Positions 59,274-64,000 of a stretch of 64,000 bases of DNA are shown here, piece after piece. The translations under genes were made by a program, and so were the position numbers. Under the pieces are notes generated by a model. The model had not been told where the DNA came from, searched no databases, and saw only the letters and a list, made by a program, of their open reading frames with translations. The stretch is taken from NCBI GenBank assembly GCA_017979445.1, contig CM030714.1, positions 46,205,220-46,269,219 on the forward strand, in the 5' to 3' direction. This stretch comes from Akebia trifoliata. Taxonomy: Eukaryota > Streptophyta > Magnoliopsida > Ranunculales > Lardizabalaceae. Within the stretch, counting starts at the first letter, position 1. The number at the start of each line of letters is the position of its first letter.

Positions 59274-59986
59274 GGGTATGTTTGATTGCACTTGAAAAAT
59301 AAGGTGGAAAATCAATTTCCATGGAAAATGACATTTTTCAAGTGTTTGATTACACATGGAAATGGAAATTCATTTTCCACCCCATTCAAAAAGTCCACTA
59401 AATCATGGATTTCACTTTCCCACCCATATGGGTGGGGAAATGAAATCCACCTATATTTTCCATCCTCAATTCTTCCCTACCACCACTACCACCACCACCA
59501 CCACCACCACCATTACACTAATCTCGTCGTCGTTGTCATTGTCGTCGCCGTTGCCGTCGGCTCCGTTTTCGACCACCTTCTCTCTCTCTTCTTCTTCTTT
59601 TTCTTCTTCTCCTTCTCCATCCCTCACCTCCTCCGCTACCACCACCACCACGTTTTCCCCCCATCTTCCTCATTTACCTCCGTCGTCGTCATTGTTGCCA
59701 CTGTCATCGCCACCGTTGCCACCACCACCGTCGTCGCCACCGCCGCCACCTTCATCGCCACATCCTCCCCTCTTTCCTCTTCCTCGTCATCTTCTTCTTC
59801 CTCTCCCCCCTCCTCTCATCTTCTTCCTCCTCCTCCTCTTCTTTTTTCTCATATTTTTCCATGATTTTATCATAGTGAAATCAAACAATGGAATTTGATT
59901 TTCAAATCCTACCTATTTTCCACAACTAATTTTCCATGGATTTCAAATTCCATAGAAAGTGACTTTCCATGCAATCAAACATACCC
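59274..59986. mobile_element. PIF/Harbinger (Tourist-like) non-autonomous element, 713 bp
   Basis: Begins GGGTATGTTTGATTGCA at 59274 and ends with its exact 17-bp inverse at 59986. TTA flanks it at 59271-59273 and 59987-59989. GGG-ended inverted repeats with a TTA duplication define the Harbinger/Tourist group. The element lies 13 bp after the exon end at 59260, inside an intron of the HisRS pseudogene. It contains an ACC microsatellite (59480-59512) and a long CT/CCA-rich tract up to 59860. No transposase is present. Confidence 0.9.
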
Positions 59987-59989
59987 TTA

Positions 59990-61489
59990 TTGTTAGTTTG
60001 AACAACCCCTACTTCTTATTAGAGTTATGATTGATATCTTGGCAATTTCCCTAAATTCCTTATGTTGAGGCATGCTTAAATGTGTAAATTTTTGTAAGAT
60101 TATAAAAATAAGGGATGTTGAGGTATTTTGGTATGATAACATTTGATGTCCTAAGATAGCTACTACTACTTTACCTTGAAGGCAATGCATTTCAATGTGT
60201 CAGATAAGCAGGATTGTGTTTCCTGTACTAGGGAGCTTTTCCCTTTATTTAAACAAATATTAGTTCCAGACATTTAGCTAGATTGATCATTGTTAGAGAT
60301 TCATAATACTGTCAAAATTTGATTCATGAAAAATCTGAATTCTATTTGAGTTTAGATTGCAAAAATTCAGTTAAAAATTCGATAAATGAAAAATATGCGA
60401 CATATACTTCATACGTGTGTTATTCATCTCATTTCAAAAAATTTAAAATAAAAAAAATCAGTAATATGATAATGATTTTAATAGTGATAGTGATGATGAA
60501 ATTAGTGATAGTAATAATGATCGTGGTGATAATGAGGGCATTGAGGTTATTGTTCCATTGGTTTATAAAAATTTATAAATGAAAACTAAAGTCAAAGGAC
60601 AAATCATCAATTTGAAAAATTAAAGTGTAATCTCAAATAAATGTAGAGCACCATGTCATTAGTTTTTTTAAGATAGAAAGGCTCATTTGTCATATAAAAA
60701 AGTGGTTCCTCCAAAATTTTGAAGCATGACCGCTTCAAAGTCGACTTGTGCTACATGTCACAATTTACAAGTTTACACTTTGCAATATTCAACAAGTTAC
60801 AGTAGCATTTTTTTTTTTTAAACATCATAAAAACGTATTTTATTCTTTTTAAAATTAATATGTGTGAATTATTCAGAATAGTTTAATAATCCGGAGAATA
60901 AAACTTGCATTTAAAAAAAAAAAAGTCTGAATTTTTCAAGAATTAAATGGGAGATTGTTAGCAAGGAGATTGATTTTGATCTAATCCTAATCTATTTTCT
61001 TAATGAAAGGGAATCTTCCAAGTAAAAAATGATGTCTGTATGTATTCTGAACTTCCCACTGATGCATTATCATTTTTCTCTGAGTCCCTTTGTGATTCCA
61101 ACATTTATACCACAAGTAGTTTAATGCCCGCTTTCAATTGTCTTTTAATTTTAGACACACCACTCCTCCAAGTTCACCAATGAAAAATTGGGACACCTCT
61201 TGTATTCTAAAATTGATTAACCCTTAGACCATGGTCTTCTAAAAATTATTTTATAAAATTACCATTTTAACCTCCCATAAAATGGGTGGCACTTGGTTGG
61301 TCTAAGCGGACAAAGCGGGGCCTGAGCACCTCTTCTGACAACACTGGAGTTACAAGATCTGAAGTGTAAGTAGTCTTGATGAATACATTTTGTGTATATA
61401 GCTCTCATGTTTGTGCTGATGAACATGGATTATTGATTATATTTTGTTTAAATAAAACTACTGGTTAGGTTTCCTTCTTGTCACAAATA
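59990..61489. other. intron of the HisRS pseudogene
   Basis: Low-complexity GATGAT/GTGATA sequence at 60460-60540 and otherwise no coding similarity. Splice signals are not assignable. Confidence 0.4.
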
Positions 61490-61708
61490 TAATTTTGCTC
61501 TTTGTTCTCTGTGGTATATGACCTAACTGTTCCATTTTCCAGATATGTTGCTATGAATGGTATCACTTCATTAAAGAGATACCAAATGGCTAAAGGGGTG
61601 ATATAGTCAATTCTATGACTTTATTATTGGTTGAAGATAATTCCTGAGATTTGTGTTATTGGGAAATGAATAAATCTTGACCATTGGATTTTGTATTCAC
61701 ATGGTTGA

Positions 61709-63845
61709 TGTAGTTACGTGGTTCTCGTCATTATGACGGCCACAACTACTAAATATTGGAGTCGCCACCATTCAAGTTAGAAGTGGGTGTGAATGGTCAC
61801 CCGAGGTACTTCTTCCAAAAGATGAGATTTTGGCATTTTAGTGACTCGCGATGGATAAGGGGTAGTCAAACCTCGAGATTTGGGTAAGCGGTTCGGTTGG
61901 AGAAAAGGGAAGGTGTTAGGCACCCTTTCCTCCCCGCCACGTGGCGGTAACCTCAAATAACTTGGTCATTTTGATCTTTAAAAGAAGGTAAAAAATGTGC
62001 CACGTGGGTGCATTTGTTCCCTAAGTAGGGATTCATTTTCGGCTTGATCATAGGGTCATTTCATTAATGGAAATGACCCTTATGAACCTTAGCCTTGGGG
62101 CCCAATCATCAAGAGGGGTAAAACAAAATAAAATGAAAGTAGGGGGTATTAGAAGAGGGAAGAGTAGAAGGTTAGAGAGAGGGAGGGGGTGTGCTTAGGA
62201 CCCACCTTGTAGCTTCAAAGTTCTCCTTTCTTTTCTTCCCTTCCTTCTTCTTCTATGCTTCTCAAATCCTTAGTGTAATATGAGAGTGAAATTTCCTTTT
62301 TTAGAAGATAGTATGAGAGAATGATAGAGAGGAGTAGAGAAAATCTTTTTTTTTTTTGAGACTTGGTGTCACCCTTTTTGGGGTGAGAGGGGAGGTATAT
62401 ATAGGTGTTTGGAGGGGGTTTGGGGGTATAATGGGGTTAAAATGTGAGAGAAGGGGTAATGGTATAGGATTTAGGAGTGAGGGGTGTGAAATTTAAGGTG
62501 AAATGGAGGGTAAATGTGTAATGAATGAAAATGGGTGAGGTTTAGACCCAAATGGGTTGGATCCTACCCAAACCCATTTGGGTAGAGTGTTTGATGGGTT
62601 GACATGAGTGATGGTTGGTGGTGGAGTGGGGGTGTAAGAGAGTGGTTTTAGAGAATGAGTGTTAGGTTGGTTGATGAGGTAAGGTGTGTAGATTTAGGAG
62701 AATGGGTTGTGTAAGAGGTTGTTAAGTTAGTTTTTGGGAGGAGAAAGGAGATGATGCCATGTGGCAATCATGATGAGGGGGTGAGGTGGTGAGATTGGTT
62801 GATTGGTTGATGGGGGTTGTTTGATTAGAGAGAGAGAAATGGGTTAGTTGATTGATGATGAAGGAAGTATGGGTTGAGTTGATTTTATTGGAGTGTTTTA
62901 AGGAAAATGATGGGTAGAGATATGGGTGATGATGTGGGTGGTTGATGATGTTAGATAATGGTGATGGGTTAGGGTATGGGTGAAGGTGTAGTTGGTTGTT
63001 GATGTTAGAGGATGGGGGTAGGTTAGGTTAGGGTAGGGTATGGGTTGAGGTAGTTTTGGAGAGAAGTTAGATGAGTTGTTTAGAGCATAGTGATGGGAGT
63101 GGGTGATTGGATGAGGGAGGTGAAGGATGGTGATGACAAGTGTCATCTTTTGATGTTGAGGGGTTGATTGGTTGATGTGGGTAAGGGTTGATGGGTTGGG
63201 TTGTGGGTTGGATAGTGAATGGGGGTATGGATAGTGGTTTATGGGCTTTTAATGTATTGGGCTTGGGTTTAGAAGGGTTGTGGGTTGTTTTGGATTGGAT
63301 ATCGGATTTGGAGATGGAACGGTGAAGGTTGGATGAAGGGGTAGGCATCCCAAGTCTCACATTTTATTTTTTTGATTTTTTTTGATTTTTTGAAACCATT
63401 GATTTAATCAAAATGCCACGTGTTGGCGAATCGGGCTTTCGGGCCCGTTGGGGAATTTATCGATTTTTGCATGCGAGTGCGGAGCGACGACGTTGAACAA
63501 CTGTAGGATGGGTCACTACTCTTTTTGCGAGTCCTCGAGACCATGAGGTGGTCTTAAGAGCATTGATTTAATCGTAGTTACTACTTTTGATGTTTTGGGC
63601 CTTAGGGGCCCGTTGGCCCCCTTTGTTAGAAAATCGGTATTTTGCACGGAGCATGGTAGATGGGAGTGTGCCGAGCCCTTTTGGTGGACCTACTAACCCA
63701 TTGAAAGGTGTTAGTGGCTTGGGTTTCGACGAAAGTATCATTTTTCAATGATTCGGGCCATTGAGGCCCGTTGGTCGAACTTATTGAAACCTTACTATTT
63801 TTGGGCCCTTTCAAGTGAGGGCCCGTTCAAATCGAGGTGTCTACA
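61709..63845. mobile_element. solo LTR of a large LTR retrotransposon, 2137 bp
   Basis: It starts TGTAGTTACG and ends GTGTCTACA, with TG...CA and the 5-base inverted ends TGTAG/CTACA. GTTGA flanks it on both sides (61704-61708 and 63846-63850), a perfect 5-bp target duplication. 'ggagtcgccacca', followed by 'aaaagggaaggtgttaggcacc' within 150 bp, is a block found near the start of many large Gypsy (Ogre/Tat-type) LTRs. No internal domains are present, so it is a solo LTR left by LTR-LTR recombination. Family assignment is from memory. 62400-63340 is strongly G-rich on this strand. Confidence 0.88.
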
Positions 63846-63850
63846 GTTGA

Positions 63851-64000
63851 GATCATGTGTTTTCTCACGAATCACTGGAACTTAACCCTACAATTTTTAA
63901 AAGGTGACCATAATGTTAGGTTAATAATTTTATCCAAAAAGGTATGTTTTTCAATATATATATTTTTTAGGCATAGAAAAAGTCTATATTGTTCTTAATG
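63851..64000. other. right edge of the window
   Basis: Continues the sequence interrupted by the solo LTR. No HisRS coding similarity is seen before the window ends, so any further exons lie beyond it. Confidence 0.5.

Larger units (their letters stand above)
56893..61610 (+). pseudogene. broken cytosolic histidyl-tRNA synthetase gene
   Basis: Recognised in order. 56893-57190 is N-terminal sequence ('SIVTVGGKGSSLS', then in another frame 'LSQVRIDSSVLEKLS', 'LEESRASLIVFLNKL'). 58161-59008 follows ('LNLVDSGDGFSIKDESFVAS', 'LNSSVKVG', 'LGESSLSQANLICDTIDDVD', 'LKEMSRLVSQAFELDYL', 'KKVVLGKGTAVV' in a shifted frame). 59082-59260 is a catalytic exon ('EFAKEQMA', '[20 protein letters not shown]', '[18 protein letters not shown]'), ending at a good GT donor. 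61490-61600 is a further exon ('LTVPF', '[18 protein letters not shown]') with a 2-base insertion before it. An intact gene would ligate histidine to tRNA-His. Frameshifts, stops, the lack of a start codon and missing class II motifs 2 and 3 show it cannot do so. The 970-bp gap at 57190-58160 holds no recognised coding sequence. It is related to plant cytosolic, not organellar, HisRS. Confidence 0.85.

Noticed and set aside
58774..59334. 186-codon minus-strand frame
   Set aside because: It is antisense to the HisRS pseudogene exons and has no recognisable domain.
59286..59898. Two overlapping long plus-strand frames (192 and 180 codons)
   Set aside because: They come from ACC/CTT/CGT low-complexity sequence inside the Harbinger element. 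The encoded His-, Ser-, Pro- and Thr-runs have no homology signal.
62898..63360. Minus-strand frames rich in Pro, His, Thr and Ser
   Set aside because: They are products of the G-rich skewed tract of the solo LTR; low complexity with no homology.
1..64000. CRISPR-like arrays, bacterial operons, phage or viral genes
   Set aside because: No regularly spaced repeats with unique spacers and no prokaryotic gene organisation occur. All repeats fit plant transposons or microsatellites.

Overview
This window is AT-rich nuclear DNA from a flowering plant, most likely a eudicot. The evidence is spliced genes with GT/AG introns, a DYW-type PPR protein, a plastid-targeted THF1 gene, an R2R3-MYB with the usual plant exon lengths, two wound-responsive DUF3774 genes and dense plant transposon families. 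The species cannot be named from the sequence. No bacterial, viral or CRISPR system is present, and I found no tRNA or rRNA gene.

Layout. Positions 1002-5485 (minus) hold a five-exon ABC1/UbiB-type kinase gene of the ADCK2-like kind, with an 8-bp first coding exon. Positions 7040-8878 (minus) hold an intronless PPR-DYW RNA-editing factor. Positions 8.9-20 kb are gene-free and filled with small inverted-repeat elements and diverged repeats. Positions 20075-21481 (minus) encode a MYB102/MYB74/MYB41-type transcription factor. Positions 21.5-35.7 kb carry no convincing gene, but hold a decayed LINE, two head-to-tail Helitron-like elements, a cluster of ACGT boxes and an isolated heat-shock-element/TATA pair. 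Positions 36172-40605 (minus) encode THYLAKOID FORMATION 1 in five exons, with an unrecognised 128-codon ORF facing its 3' end. Positions 44180-44446 (minus) and 54379-54645 (plus) are two 88-residue DUF3774 wound-responsive genes, each with a CACGTG box in its promoter. Between them lie a complete hAT-type element and an internally deleted Copia element.

From 56.9 kb to the right edge is a broken copy of the cytosolic histidyl-tRNA synthetase gene. A Harbinger-type element (TTA duplication) lies inside it, and a 2.1-kb solo LTR (GTTGA duplication) lies just after its last recognisable exon.

The genes do not form a pathway or operon. They are independent housekeeping (ABC1K, THF1, PPR) and stress-related (MYB, DUF3774) plant genes. 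The most noteworthy content is the layered transposon history, with several insertions defined to the base by their target-site duplications, and a set of related stem-loop MITEs. I did not find a clearly new biological system.
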